From the NCBI GenBank assembly GCA_028753945.1, contig JAPNXP010000002.1, forward strand, positions 5,022,001 through 5,086,000: a stretch of DNA of 64,000 nt. The letters are read 5' to 3'. How positions within the stretch are numbered: the stretch's first letter is position 1; each line of letters starts with the position of its first letter. Positions 11,291 to 21,924 of this stretch are shown in pieces. The DNA is from Hexactinellida sp. DTS-2022 (taxonomy: Eukaryota > Porifera > Hexactinellida). The notes beneath the pieces are model-generated. The model was not told the DNA's origin. It was given only the letters and a program-made list of their open reading frames with translations, and made no database searches. Made by a program: the position numbers and the translations under genes.

Positions 11291-11836
11291 TATTTGTATT
11301 TCTATCAGGACTCACTTGAGTGATAATCACAACTAAATACAAAAATAAATAAAATATTACAACTACGTAATACTATTAAACATTTTCAGTCTAGTTACCT
11401 ATATCTAGGGAATGTAGAGAAGTAGAGTTATTCCTGTTGATACATTTACTTTCAAAAAACACTCTGTAATATCACTTCTTTTGTAGTAGAATTGAAACCT
11501 TATCAGACATCACGCATACACGATTTATTAGTATAATAACAGTAACTTAAAATTCAGTAGAAACTAGTTAATAAGATCAGTGCATACCGCACTGTTTAAC
11601 AGACCGCACTACGTAGGCTCCTTTATGGTTTGTAGGGCCCTGGACATACCAATAAATTGTTGATTCTCTATTTAACCAATTGAAAATTGCAAATTGTGAC
11701 CCAAGTCCCAATCAATCTACAACCTCAAATAAAGATGTGTATACAAATCCACATCCGGAATCTACGCACCTCCTTATACAGACAGCACTACAATAATAAT
11801 CCACCGTAATTTAGTCAATAAATTAGCTAGAAACTC
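11291..11836. other. No gene seen
   Basis: AT-rich unique sequence; no recognisable feature. Confidence 0.4.
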
Positions 11837-11980
11837 ACCTGTATTGAATTCCAATCCTTTTGTTTCGTCCCGGCCTGGACTCGTCAGTTGCGTTGCCTTT
11901 CCGCAATACACTTTAGATGGAGGAGTGTTGGTTGAAGTGTTACGTAATAATTCGCCACTGGGGATGTGTCGTTGCAGGTT
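11837..11980 (-). CDS. Possible exon of an unknown gene
   Basis: On the minus strand a consensus splice donor (AATACAG/GTGAGTTT) lies at about 11838. It ends an open frame of about 45 codons, NLQRHIPSGELLRNT... to ...GLEFNTG. Another frame over 11884-12135 is open for 83 codons (begins MNVLKFTVHF). Local G+C is higher than the surroundings. I recognise no domain in either frame, no acceptor is evident, and no partner exon was found. This could be a host 5' exon, a non-coding exon or chance. Confidence 0.2.
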
Positions 11981-12136
11981 GCATTACCATTATCTGGGCT
12001 CACCACGATAGGAATTGCGTAGCATGTATAACCTCGGGCAGAGGTCCCCGCAATGTTTCGATGTACCTTGCCTTTGAGCGCTTTCGAATTGAATAAGTGC
12101 AGGAGGAAATGTACTGTGAACTTCAAAACGTTCAAA

Positions 12137-12775
12137 TGGTTAATAGAAGATCTAAGACGTAGTAGCGAGAATGTTAAAAGTTGCTAGCATTCTGAAATTA
12201 TAATCTATGGAAGGCATTGGAAGCTAATTTTGAATCTCTCAAATGGATAGGCAATGAATCTCTAATTAGGAGTGGTCCTTTTAAGTACTAAATAATTGTT
12301 GTTGCCATTGATTAAATATAGTTGCTTCAAGATAATTGACCTATTTGTAAGGCAATGGAATAGTTGGATTGCATATATTTACCCATGGATAGCCTAAAAA
12401 CTTGAGTTTTCGACCCTTTTGGAGAGTTCCTGGTTCAACCGTGTTGTAGTAATATTTCTCACAAGTTAATTACTCCAAAAGTAGGTCAATTTTATCTTAC
12501 TGGTTGTAATGAATAAACACTGAAGTTTTTGGAAGTCTATCATGCATACTTTCTGAAAAAGAACTATAGTGTAATCCAACACTATTGTACATGGGTGATG
12601 GAAGCCATCCTGAAAGTGATTTGATCAGCATTCCTAAAATTGATCAAATGAAGTTATACAATAGTGTATATTCTATTTATGTGATACACTGAATTTATGT
12701 TTGCAATAAACTAGTTCAATAGAAGCACTAACAAAGAAACTACCAATACGACCTAATACTAATTCAGTCGAAGCA
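12137..12775. other. No gene seen
   Basis: Unique AT-rich sequence without a recognised feature. Confidence 0.4.
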
Positions 12776-12778
12776 TCC

Positions 12779-13262
12779 TTAACGTTACTTTATATCGCCC
12801 GTTACCGTTACTCCGTTACCGTTACTCCGTTACCGTTACTCCGTTACCGTTACTTTTTATTCACCCGTTACATTTACTCCGTTACCGTTCCTCCGTTAAT
12901 TTTGTTAAGTTTAATCGTTTTCCTTTATTTAGCACAGTTTTCCTTAATGTAACGGTAACTGATTTAAAATAACGTCATAATGGCAAAAGAATAAGTTTAA
13001 CGTGGTAACTGTTACTATGTTACGGTAAGGTATTGGTAAGAGTAACTGATTATAGATAACGGTAACTAGTCAAAAGTAACGGATTTCCGTTACCGTTACT
13101 TTTTCCGTTACCGTTACTCGGCGATGCCCGTTAGTGTTACTTTTTCCGTTACCGTACTCCGCGAAGCACGTTACCGTTACTTTTCCGTTACCGTTGCTTG
13201 TCGACACCCGCTACCGTTACTTTTCCGTCACCGTTACCGTTACTCCGTTACTAGTAACGGAG
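12779..13262. repeat. ACCGTT/AACGGT-rich degenerate repeat block
   Basis: Dense CCGTTACCGTTACT units flank an AT-rich centre in which the motif appears in the opposite orientation (TAACGGTAACT). The frames open across 13124-13346 are translations of the repeat and not genes. Subterminal repeats of this kind occur in hAT MITEs, but no target duplication is visible. Confidence 0.7.
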
Positions 13263-13439
13263 CACATCACTGTTGCATACCAACATTATTTCTGTTTTTC
13301 TCTATTGTCAGTATTCTCAAGTAATAATAATACGTTGTATCTATAACGTTTCCGTCTAAGCGCGCACTCCGCTGCACAACAATATTATTAAGAAAAGTAA
13401 ATGATATTTAGTCATAATAAACAATTCGACAATGGAAAT

Positions 13440-13537
13440 TACGAGTATGACCAAAGGATTGTAAATCGCTTGGCCCGAATAATGCAGTAAATTACTCAAT
13501 CTGGCCCGCAGGCTGAAAAGATTGCCGACCCATGATA
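13440..13537. repeat. Solo hAT-like terminus
   Basis: Ends in GGCCCGCAGGCTGAAAAGATTGCCGACCC. Read on minus this starts GGGTCGGCAATC, close to the well-known hAT end motif GGGTCGGCAACC. No partner end is seen nearby. Confidence 0.45.
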
Positions 13538-13778
13538 TAGAACTTTGATCAAATTCACAAAATCATTTTGGATACAAACTTCTACTATTTGATCAAATTC
13601 ACAAATAATTTTTGAAACAAATTTCTACTATTGTTAGATAATGAAATAATGAATAACATTGAACAAAATGAGAAGCATACTTAAAAACAGCGTAATAAGG
13701 AGTTAACACAATGAAGAGTTACTAATATTCCTACATAAGCATTTGAATAAAGAATGATAGTTAATTCTAATTAAAATA

Positions 13779-14475
13779 TCAGTAATTTGCTCGTATGCAA
13801 CAGCGACATGTAGTACATCTGTCTTCTCGATTAAAGTTTAAAGCACAGTTCCGCATACTTGTGCTTGTCCACAAGGGAAAAAAACATATGTCGAAACTCT
13901 CTCCATCAAACATATTATACAAGGATTACAAAATATTGATTCTTCGCAAGTTTTAACTCCATCATCATCTTCATCAGAATCTGAGAATTCAGTGTAGTTT
14001 AATTGCACATTACCAATCGTTTTAGACACTTCATTGATGTACTCAATAGGCGTGTACCCTCCATTTTCTAGCTTTTCTTTGCATCTATTTCGTCTCTTAT
14101 CAGTTTCAATATCTTTTTTCTGTTTCTCTACGATTGGTATGCCATTCATAAATCTTTGATATTATTGATCATATTTAATCACATTCTTTTTAAGGAACTC
14201 AATAAAGGGCCATATATTTGGACTTTTAACCAGTACCATAGCTATTAATTCTCGATGGTTAATTTCACAATAGTTATTGGTTTCTGAACTGATTGATAAA
14301 TTGAAAAATAATTCCTTTATATCCATTACCTTCTTATAAAAGCGATAAGTTTCTTAAAAGATACTCAAATTATTACTCACAGTGATGTTGCTTTTGGTGA
14401 TATGAAATCGCTGTGCCTTATTACTATTATCTGAATGAATTTGTAAATAATTTCTGAGACTAATTTTATTTTATA
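13779..14475 (-). pseudogene. Transposase-like C-terminus with RING finger, broken
   Basis: Three neighbouring frames on minus read as one protein. The first part has HSDNSNKAQRFHI. The middle has NHRELIAMVLVKSPNIWPFIEFLKK, then a charged stretch and GYTPIEYINEVSKTIG; a block of the type HP-iW-fie-Lk next to a K/R-rich helix is something I associate with C-termini of DDE transposases in insects and cnidarians. An acidic patch SDSDEDDD leads into CIICLMERVSTYVFFPCG, and a shifted frame continues CALNFNRED then CTTCRCC. Together this is a C3HC4-like RING finger with Gln at the usual His. Stops occur after LSIF and KYDQ and a frameshift lies in the RING near 13845. It could be the lost C-terminal part of an element like the one at 17030-18666, or a separate gene. 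Confidence 0.5.
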
Positions 14476-14639
14476 CGAAGTCCGTTTTTATATTAGTTAT
14501 TCTCATGTGTTATTAACAATAACATTCGGCCACCATTAAATACGTATTACTTAGACCGATTATGATATCGTATATATTTAAGTGATACTTACTTTATAAA
14601 TATTTCGTAGATGTCAGGTGTAAATACACTATATCGACA

Positions 14640-14924
14640 TTGGAATTATTCAATACAACTTCATCTGCAGAAATTTTCATTATGCAAAACGATTACAAAG
14701 AATTATCTAAGCAACAACAAGAATTAATTTCTAATTTGATGCAGGTATTATCAAACCAAAGGAACAAAGATCAAGCTGAAACAATTCTTAATTTACAGAG
14801 GAAAGTAGAAGCGCAGTACAAGTCCGTAAATTGTGCTAGAGCTCAAATAACCGATATCAATGAAATAGTAACCCTGTTACACCGAATTGAAAAATTTGAA
14901 AAATTGCAACAAGCTCTTATATAG
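14640..14924 (+). CDS. Hypothetical coiled-coil ORF
   Basis: A 94-codon frame (about 14640-14924) rich in Gln, Glu, Lys and Leu. Residues 15-60 (KELSKQQQELISNLMQ onward) and 75-94 look like amphipathic helix. It lies about 160 bp from, and divergent to, the RING remnant at 13779-14475. I recognise no family and codon use is that of the surrounding AT-rich DNA. It may be a short gene of a transposon or a chance frame. Confidence 0.25.
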   Translation: MELFNTTSSAEIFIMQNDYKELSKQQQELISNLMQVLSNQRNKDQAETILNLQRKVEAQYKSVNCARAQITDINEIVTLLHRIEKFEKLQQALI

Positions 14925-14929
14925 GAAGA

Positions 14930-15438
14930 GGTGATTTTTCCAGAAACATCCCTATTAACAGTAAGATGAATGAGGAAATCGAACAGACCATAAATTCCTA
15001 TCAACTACAAATTACAAATGAAGAAACTATTGATTTGTAGGTATAGGCCAGTAGGGTAATTCATCGTGTTAGTATCATCATTATATTCATATTACAGTGA
15101 TCCTTAGTTATATTCTATTAATCTTATTACATCAATATTGCTCAAATGAATTAAAACCGTTTATTGATCAGGATTGGAAAGTCAAACATTAAATTATTTC
15201 AATTGAAGTGAAATTGGGATTATTATATTATACTTTAACCTCAAATGTGATTCAGGGACAGTGCCAGTTTAGGGTGTTGTGGGCCTAGGGCTGTCATTGT
15301 TTTGGGCCTAATTATAGTATATACTTGATTTTTCCAATGATAGTCCCTACTTTACATATTTAAGCAGAAACAATGTAATATAACTTTCCTTCTATAATTA
15401 CTATAAATTGTTTGTTATTAATATAAACCAGTCCTTCG
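14930..15438. other. No gene seen
   Basis: AT-rich sequence. A G-rich patch around 15255-15310 has no recognised match. Confidence 0.4.
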
Positions 15439-15446
15439 GTGTAGGT

Positions 15447-16420
15447 CAGTGTTTCTCAACGTGGGCAATATCGCCCCCTAGGGGGCGATACGAGAGACGA
15501 GGGGGGCGATAAAACGGTAGGTGTGATTGGAGGGCGACAAGACTGTAAGGGGGCGGTAGGGGGGCGATTTGATTCACTCTAGCTAGAATCTAGAAATTTA
15601 CATGTTCATCATTTCGGCTATTCTTGACCTCATTCAATCCCGATCTGAAAAATCTTGCACTGAGCACAATCAAGGGCCTCGATACTGGGGAATCCTCGAC
15701 TCCCCGAAATCAATACATTCGATCGAGAGCCTCATTTCTCTGCCCCAATATTTTGTGAACCTCATGTATTTATTTCCCCTGAAATTAATTATAAATTGTT
15801 GTCTTAAAATTATTTAGTTATACTCAATGTTATTTGATTTCTTCTTCTCTCAAAGATTTTTTCTCGCTCGCTGCGCTCGCTCGTTTATAAAATCCAGGTA
15901 TTCTTAAATTAAGAGGAAATCAATTAGTAACTATATGCACAACTATAAATACCTGTGCTTCGCCTCCCGACCCAATCTGATTTTTAAATCTACGTCCCTG
16001 GGCACCATGCCCAAATTCCACACTAAACATGGTTGTCAAATGTAAATATACCGATAATACCGTATTTCCCTGAATAAGCGCCTCGGTGCTTATTGATTTC
16101 ATGGTCAAAATTTGCACTAATTTTATTATGAAATTTCCAGAAAATAATATTAAAATGCATTATAATGGTACCCAGCGAGATTAAACATCCTATAATTGCC
16201 TAAATCACAACAATTCCATTGCAGTTTACATTTATTGGGAATAGATTTTAACATACAGATACCATTTTTATAGAGCCGGCGCTTTTTCGAGGAAATACGG
16301 TTTATATAATATCTGTCTTAGTTGCTTGGTTCTTTTTTATGTTCGAATTGGAGGGGGGCGATAAGCACTGGCACTATCCGCTAAGGGGGCGATTCGACTT
16401 AAAAAGTTTGAGAAACACTG
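15447..16420. mobile_element. hAT MITE, 974 bp, with nested MITE
   Basis: Ends CAGTGTTTCTCAAC / GTTTGAGAAACACTG with flanking 8-bp duplications GTGTAGGT (15439-15446) and GTGTATGT (16421-16428), one mismatch. GGGGGCGAT repeats lie near both ends. Inside is a 241-bp CCGTATTT-type MITE (16060-16300). No transposase frame is present. Confidence 0.9.
16060..16300. mobile_element. CCGTATTT-type MITE nested in hAT MITE
   Basis: Ends CCGTATTTCCCTGAATAAGC / GCTTTTTCGAGGAAATACGG. Related to the 260-bp elements at 26797-27056 and 36927-37186, but diverged; TA is present on the left, TT on the right. Confidence 0.75.
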
Positions 16421-16549
16421 GTGTATGTCGCATCTTGTCATTTTTTAGTTAGTGTTATCTATGGAACACAATTAAGGGGCATCGTTATTGATCATCGTTG
16501 AAAAGTTTGGAAATTATAATTTATTATTACTCTTCAACCATAATCGCCA

Positions 16550-16975
16550 TTTTGCCCCTTACTCAGTTGTTCCTCTAGGTGGATACTCTGGGAGTCCCAG
16601 TGCGGATGGGGAGACAACGTGGGTACATATACGTGTACCTGCTGCAGGTTATAGGGCTGCCCTAAACCCGCGCATGCGGCACTATGCGAAGAGCCTTCTC
16701 TGCTATCTTGCGCTCGCCTGTTCGTCTCCGTCATAGCGATGCACCTGCGGGAGCTCTCCTCAGTGGAGATAATATCCGGACACCCAACCGCTCCCAACCG
16801 CTCGATGGGGGTAGATCGCGAAATCCCAACTTATGCGGGGTGGGATCCACGCGCGGATCGTCAGCCTCCCCATTTCAGCCAATACTCTCTCCCCCGGTCG
16901 CGTGTGGGGAGCTACGTAGCGTCGCGTGGGGGGACCACGTCGATTGGGTACCCGATGTGTCCCATAATGGACACA
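16550..16975. other. G+C-rich island of unknown origin
   Basis: About 420 bp with a base composition far above the flanks. Several frames on both strands stay open here, as expected for G+C-rich DNA, and none shows a domain I know. Possible explanations are a SINE-like or MITE insertion, a captured segment, or an unusual host exon. I found no tRNA-like A and B boxes and no second copy in the window. Confidence 0.5.
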
Positions 16976-17029
16976 TTTCATTATGTTAGATTAGTAAAGA
17001 GAGAGGCTAGCTAAATAGAAGCATGGGTG

Positions 17030-18666
17030 TTTTTTGAAAATATTAAGTGTCAAGTACTAGAACTATTTGATAATTTGTATATTGCATTTACACGTCAACA
17101 GCTAGAAGTATTATTAAATTTATCTTAACTAGTCGTGAGAATTTAGGAATACTAAAGTCATTCCATTCATCTTTATCCGAAAAATTGAAAATAGCTTCTC
17201 TTCAAGTGTGCCACAAACCTCAGTATTATCGTCTCTCGATGGACTTCGAATAGATAATCTCGTCATTTCGACTCAATCTTATTTGGATGTATTAGTGGCA
17301 CCGGTAGATGATAATACTCTAGGTAATGAATTGACTGTTGATGCGTTTATGGATATAGAAGAGAAAAGAGGAGAATTTTTGATTAGTGTAGAGGATGGAA
17401 TGGTATTACTCTAATACAGGAAAACTTAACCAAACTTTCGAACGATTGGACCAACTTATTTAGTTCAAAAATGGAGAGTATTTTTGTATGTTTACTTTAT
17501 TTTAAATACAAAAAAAATAAGGAAATTAGCAGAAACAAATTGGATATTATTTTAGAACAAAAGCACTTTGTAAATTAGTAATTGTGTAGAATTTACATTC
17601 TTAATCAAGAAGGGACTGAATGATTTAAAGAGTAATGATACTATTATTGTAGAGTATATAGCTTCTGGTGCCTTATCTGAGCAACATTCAGATAATAAAA
17701 CTGTTCATTCAAGGAATTTATCTAATTTGCAAAGAATTGAAGTTGCAAAAGAAGTAACTGATAAATCTGTGAATAGGTATTTCTATAATCAATTCGAGTC
17801 ATCCAAAAATACTGACTTAGAACTTAATTTTGGCAATTTATATAAAATTCGAAGTACTTCGGTCTTACTGAAAGCGAAATTTGATTTATCTGGCTACAAA
17901 GATATTCCAATGACAATTGGACTGAATTAATTAGTCTACAATAGTATTATCAGAATATTAACATAGCTGGTCATGTTACCGGTTATATTCAATCTTTAGG
18001 ACAAAACCCATTAATTATTCATCTAAACAGCGAAGATCAAATTCGAATTTCAAATCTTTTCAAAGAAACAAGCATAATACTTCACTTAGATTGCACTGGT
18101 TCTATAATTAGAGAAATTGAACCATCACAAAAGAAAGTATTTTATTATGCCCAAACAGTAATACTTCCTACATACACAACTAGTCCAGTTCAACTAGCAG
18201 AGATGATTAGTTCCGGACACACAAGTGCTGAAATCAGTTATTTTTTCACAAATGGTACCTGGATGCAAAGAAAAATACTAGGGAGTAATCTTGATATTTC
18301 ACAAATCGAAATGGACTCCAGCTGGGCTTTAATTCACAGTACATCCAATGTTTTTCTTAGGTGCGATATCGATTCTTATCTTGATAAGTGTTGGCGTAGA
18401 GTAGTCAAAAAGTGGAAGAAACATAAATCCAAGTAGTATTGCACTTATGTTCAGCCCATTTATTGCATAGAGTAGCTTATCATATAAACAAGAAATTCAA
18501 TTTAAATAAGGATGTAAGAGAGCTTTATTTACATTCTTTTGGATTCATTGTCCGCTGTACCGACATCTCTGTTATAAATATATTATCTAGTTCTTTGTGT
18601 TATGTTTTTAAGAGTAGATCAATAAGTGCAAAGGTGAAAACTCATATAAATACATTAGAATCATAA
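17030..18666 (+). pseudogene. DDE transposase remnant, superfamily not assigned
   Basis: Four or more broken pieces read in one order: 17208-17414; about 17640-17930 with RSTSVLLKAKFDLSGYKDIP; then around 18080-18436 with IILHLDCTGSIIREI, AEMISSGHTSAEIS, IEMDSSWALIHSTSNVF; and 18439-18666 with HLCSAHLLHRVAYHINKKF and YLHSFGFIVRC. The pairs LHLD-TGS and MD-SWALI are the likely first and second catalytic aspartates, and CSAH is a conserved block between the second Asp and the C-terminus. I remember such blocks from aphid and cnidarian transposase-like proteins of MULE-related type, but cannot confirm. The C-terminal third is missing: a P-type remnant on the opposite strand begins 6 bp downstream. 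Confidence 0.6.
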
Positions 18667-18671
18667 ATAAG

Positions 18672-19290
18672 TCATGAATACCAAAACTTAAACTCAGTAT
18701 GTGATTCAAAATCAAAAACAAATTCTTTATCATAAGTTAAAGTATTAGCGCGCAAATGGCATTCCCGAGATCTTTTTAAGAACTTAAGGACCGTATAGCC
18801 TGCGATAAAAGCTAACGACTGAAGGATTTGTTGAGAGCATTCAATGGATGATTGATCGCCAATTTCATCAAGAAAAGGCATTAAGATATTCCATCATCAC
18901 TAGATGTATCAGAGGGGGTAGAAAAAGACTTTACAAATGTCTAAATCGTTTGGAAAGCGTCTTGTTGGTCTGCAAACATGTTTAATATACTAGAAAGTTT
19001 AAGTCTACGCACGGTTTCAAGAATCTGAAGGTAAGAAATATGGTAGTTGGAACCCGACATCATACAGTAGAGTCCAAAATGGTGTTCCAACGGGTCAGTT
19101 TGTAAAAGGATGATAATACAAGAAAAGCCATAGTTTTCAGTTAGATGGTTAGTAATAAGTGGTAAGGCAGTACAGGCGTGTCTAAAACTAGTATACGTTC
19201 GCTTACTCAATTTACCCGTTTTGTCAGGTAAATCCTGCCAAGCATCTAGCCAAAATACTATACGTGTCAAAAATATAAATAATTCATCGT
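18672..19290 (-). pseudogene. P-superfamily transposase, C-terminal piece
   Basis: Read on minus, 19270-18941 has VFWLDAWQDLPDKTGK, YTSFRHACTALP, LLQTDPLEHHFGLY and MSGSNYHISYLQILET, the order typical of the C-terminal RNase H part of P/THAP9-like transposases. The following frame 18881-18672 continues with LQSLAFIAGYTVLKFLKRS. The piece is cut at its N-terminal side by the TTAA MITE starting at 19291. The wording is close to the P element at 26094-29880 (LEHHFG, SNYHISYLQILET), so both belong to one subfamily. Confidence 0.85.
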
Positions 19291-19906
19291 TTAAGGTTAA
19301 ATTACCCCAAGTGAATGAAACTTCTTGTATTAATCTGTAATTATTAGAAATAGATCCCTATACGATAAAAAGCAATAAACCAAAAAGAAAATGTGTCTAT
19401 CTATTATACTTTTTCATTTTTTGTCGGTTTCAAAATTTGGCTAATACAAAGGGCGATTTCCAAAAGTGGTTGCCGAAATTATGCGGTGTTTTGGGAATGC
19501 GGCCATCAATGTTTATTATCAGAATCAATATTTAAAGATTATAAGCTTACGGAGTTGGTAGTCGGTTTAAATTTTTGAATTGTGACTCCGAATTTATTTT
19601 TTCTAACATTGCATCAAATATCGCATAAAAACATGAACTTTTTAATAATTTTTTGATTTCAAAGGGCGCAATTTTTTTTATTTAACTGTAGACTGCCTAG
19701 CTGATAGTCATTTAAGAGTAGTTTAGATAGCCGGTAATAATTTATCGGCGAGTATTGTGTGTGTATTAAAATCCCTATTGTTCAAATACTTTTGGCTTTT
19801 CAGGGTAGCTATAATGTCTTCCATCAAATATGTGAAAATCAAACACCTTACTTCAAAACGAAACTTATGTGTTTTTTTGCAAGAATCTGCCGTAATTTAA
19901 CCTTTA
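19291..19906. mobile_element. TTAA MITE family 1, chimeric copy
   Basis: Left TTAA at 19291-19294, right TTTA at 19903-19906 (a decayed TTAA). The outer parts match the family, but 19684-19803 is replaced by sequence of the dispersed unit otherwise found before satellite arrays (ATAGTCATTT...TATTGTTCAAATACTTTTGG). See findings. Confidence 0.85.
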
Positions 19907-20499
19907 GCAGTCTAAAGATTAAATTCTTTATAAATATAAACTAACAATAATAAGCACAAATATCTCAGTGGTTAGCATATATAATATTATATTGCCAAAA
20001 TCAGTTGATCATGGGTTAGAAATTCTTTTCTGCTATTTATTTATTATTTAATGTATCATCAACAGATTAATTGACTATATTATATAATTCAATACAATTC
20101 TCATATATATTAGTATATTCATAGTGAATCCCAACTAGTGTAGAAATATTATTCATACTAGAACATTAATCAATACGTTAGCCATGTTCTAATCCCTGAT
20201 AAAGATGTCCCAAAGAAGCGGACTCAGTTAATATGGCAAGCAACTTCTATAGAATTCGATTAATTGAAGCTAATTATATGTTTATTGGTTAAAGGCAGTC
20301 CACGCCTTGCAACACTAACAGTATTCAATGCCAAATTGCTCTATTTAATTCCATACTGGAAGATAATGCAATTCAGTATGTGTAGATTTTCAACATCCTT
20401 TTCCCAAAACATGGTTTTTTGGCACTCTCAGACTTTTATTTTAAGGTCAAGGTTCCCCTGGAAATGGAAAAAGTACATTGTCTTGTTAGATTCAGCCCT
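19907..20499. other. No gene seen
   Basis: AT-rich sequence; a 94-codon frame at 20264-20548 has no recognisable domain and overlaps repeat sequence. Confidence 0.35.
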
Positions 20500-20800
20500 A
20501 ATAACATTTCGTATTATCTATTATTCAAGACAAAGTTTGCATCTCTAGCTTATATACTTTCCGAGTTACAGCAAGGTATGTGAATATGGAACTGAATGAG
20601 AAATCATTTACCATAACATTAATTCAATTTAATTATAAACAGGCAACGATCCGAAATTTGGGTTATTATCAATGAGATGTTAATGTCGATATAGTTAGTA
20701 CTAAGTAATGGCTTCCCTGAAATAGAGAGCTTTTTTTGATATTTTGTTTACTTTTCACACTTCGTGGGTGATCAGTCGGAATTTTCTGGAATGTTGCATC
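20500..20800 (+). repeat. Diverged single arm of the 21109-21807 palindrome
   Basis: Contains TCTAGCTTATATACTTTCCGAG, CAGCAAGGTATGTGAATATGG and ATATAGTTAGTACTAA in the same order as the left arm of the palindrome. It lacks the opposite arm. Confidence 0.7.
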
Positions 20801-21108
20801 ATTCCAGAAAATTATAAAAATATTGATCCTGAGTAGTTGAAACTTTCAGAGGCCCTAATTTACACTGGAACCAACAAACCCAAACCTATGTACGGTACAA
20901 AATAATGAATACATCATGCCCTTAGACCTGGTGGGAAAAATCAAGATTTGGGGTCTTTTATACCTCTAATCCGTTGTCATACCACCAGGGTAAAGTACAA
21001 ATCTCATATATTCTATAATGCTTGCATTTTTAACCAACTAATCACATCAATATCCTATCACAAATTCACAGTTTAGAAAATAGGCATAATAGGCGGAGAT
21101 TTCACAAG

Positions 21109-21807
21109 AAGGCCTCGGATCTTCTGGAGAAGGCTACTGAACCGCTAAATTTTTATATTTAAATTCACTAGATTATTCTATTAGCTATATATTCACAACA
21201 AAGTTTGACTCTCTAGCTCATATAGTTTCCAAGTTACAGCAAGGTAAGTGAATATGGAACTAAATGACGAATCATTGTATTTAACATTATTTGAGAATTT
21301 TCTATTCACTTTCATTTCCAGGAAAATTGGGTAGTTATCAATGCGAAGTTAGTGCCAATATAGTTAGTACTAACAAGCTACCTTTACGGATAGAGCGTTT
21401 TAATTGATATCTTGTTTACTTTCAACACTGTCAGAATGATGTTGAAATTTCTCACGGCAGAAAAAATTCCAGAAAGTCATTGGTGTAGTATTGAAAGTAA
21501 ACAAGATATCAATTAAAACGCTCTGTAGTGTATAGCTAGCTAGTTAGTACTAACTATATTGGTACTAACGTCGCATTGATAAATGCCCAATTTTCCTGAA
21601 ATGAAAGTGAATAGAAAATTCTCAAATAATGTGAAATACAATGATTCGTCATTTAGTTCCATATTCACATACCTTGCTGTAACCTGGAAACTATATGAGC
21701 TAGAGAGTAAAACTTTGTTGTGAATATATGGCTAATAGAATAATCTAGTGAATTTTAATATAAAAATTTAGGGGTTCAGTAGCCTTTTCAAGAAGGTCTG
21801 AGGCCTT
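21109..21807. repeat. Long palindrome, arms about 317 bp
   Basis: Left arm 21109-21425 is the near-exact reverse complement of right arm 21491-21807, with about 65 bp between them. The outer ends are AAGGCCT and AGGCCTT. I see no target duplication and no coding potential. It behaves like a fold-back element. Confidence 0.92.
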
Positions 21808-21924
21808 AAAATGAGTGTATACTCAATTAGATATAATTATTTTAGTTTCTGATATTGAATAGCCATAAACACATAATTGATACAACGTATTTTTCTAATA
21901 CAAAATATTTGTTCTACAATTTAA

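Noticed and set aside
12779-13262. Telomere-like repeat
   Set aside because: The ACCGTT unit is degenerate, occurs in both orientations and is not a known telomeric repeat.
13124-13346. Overlapping plus frames
   Set aside because: Translations of the ACCGTT repeat block.
16550-16975. tRNA-derived SINE or tRNA gene
   Set aside because: No convincing A box and B box pair or cloverleaf could be found.
16488-17014. Several open frames on both strands in the G+C-rich island
   Set aside because: Many frames stay open because stop codons are rare in G+C-rich DNA; no domain and no consistent strand.
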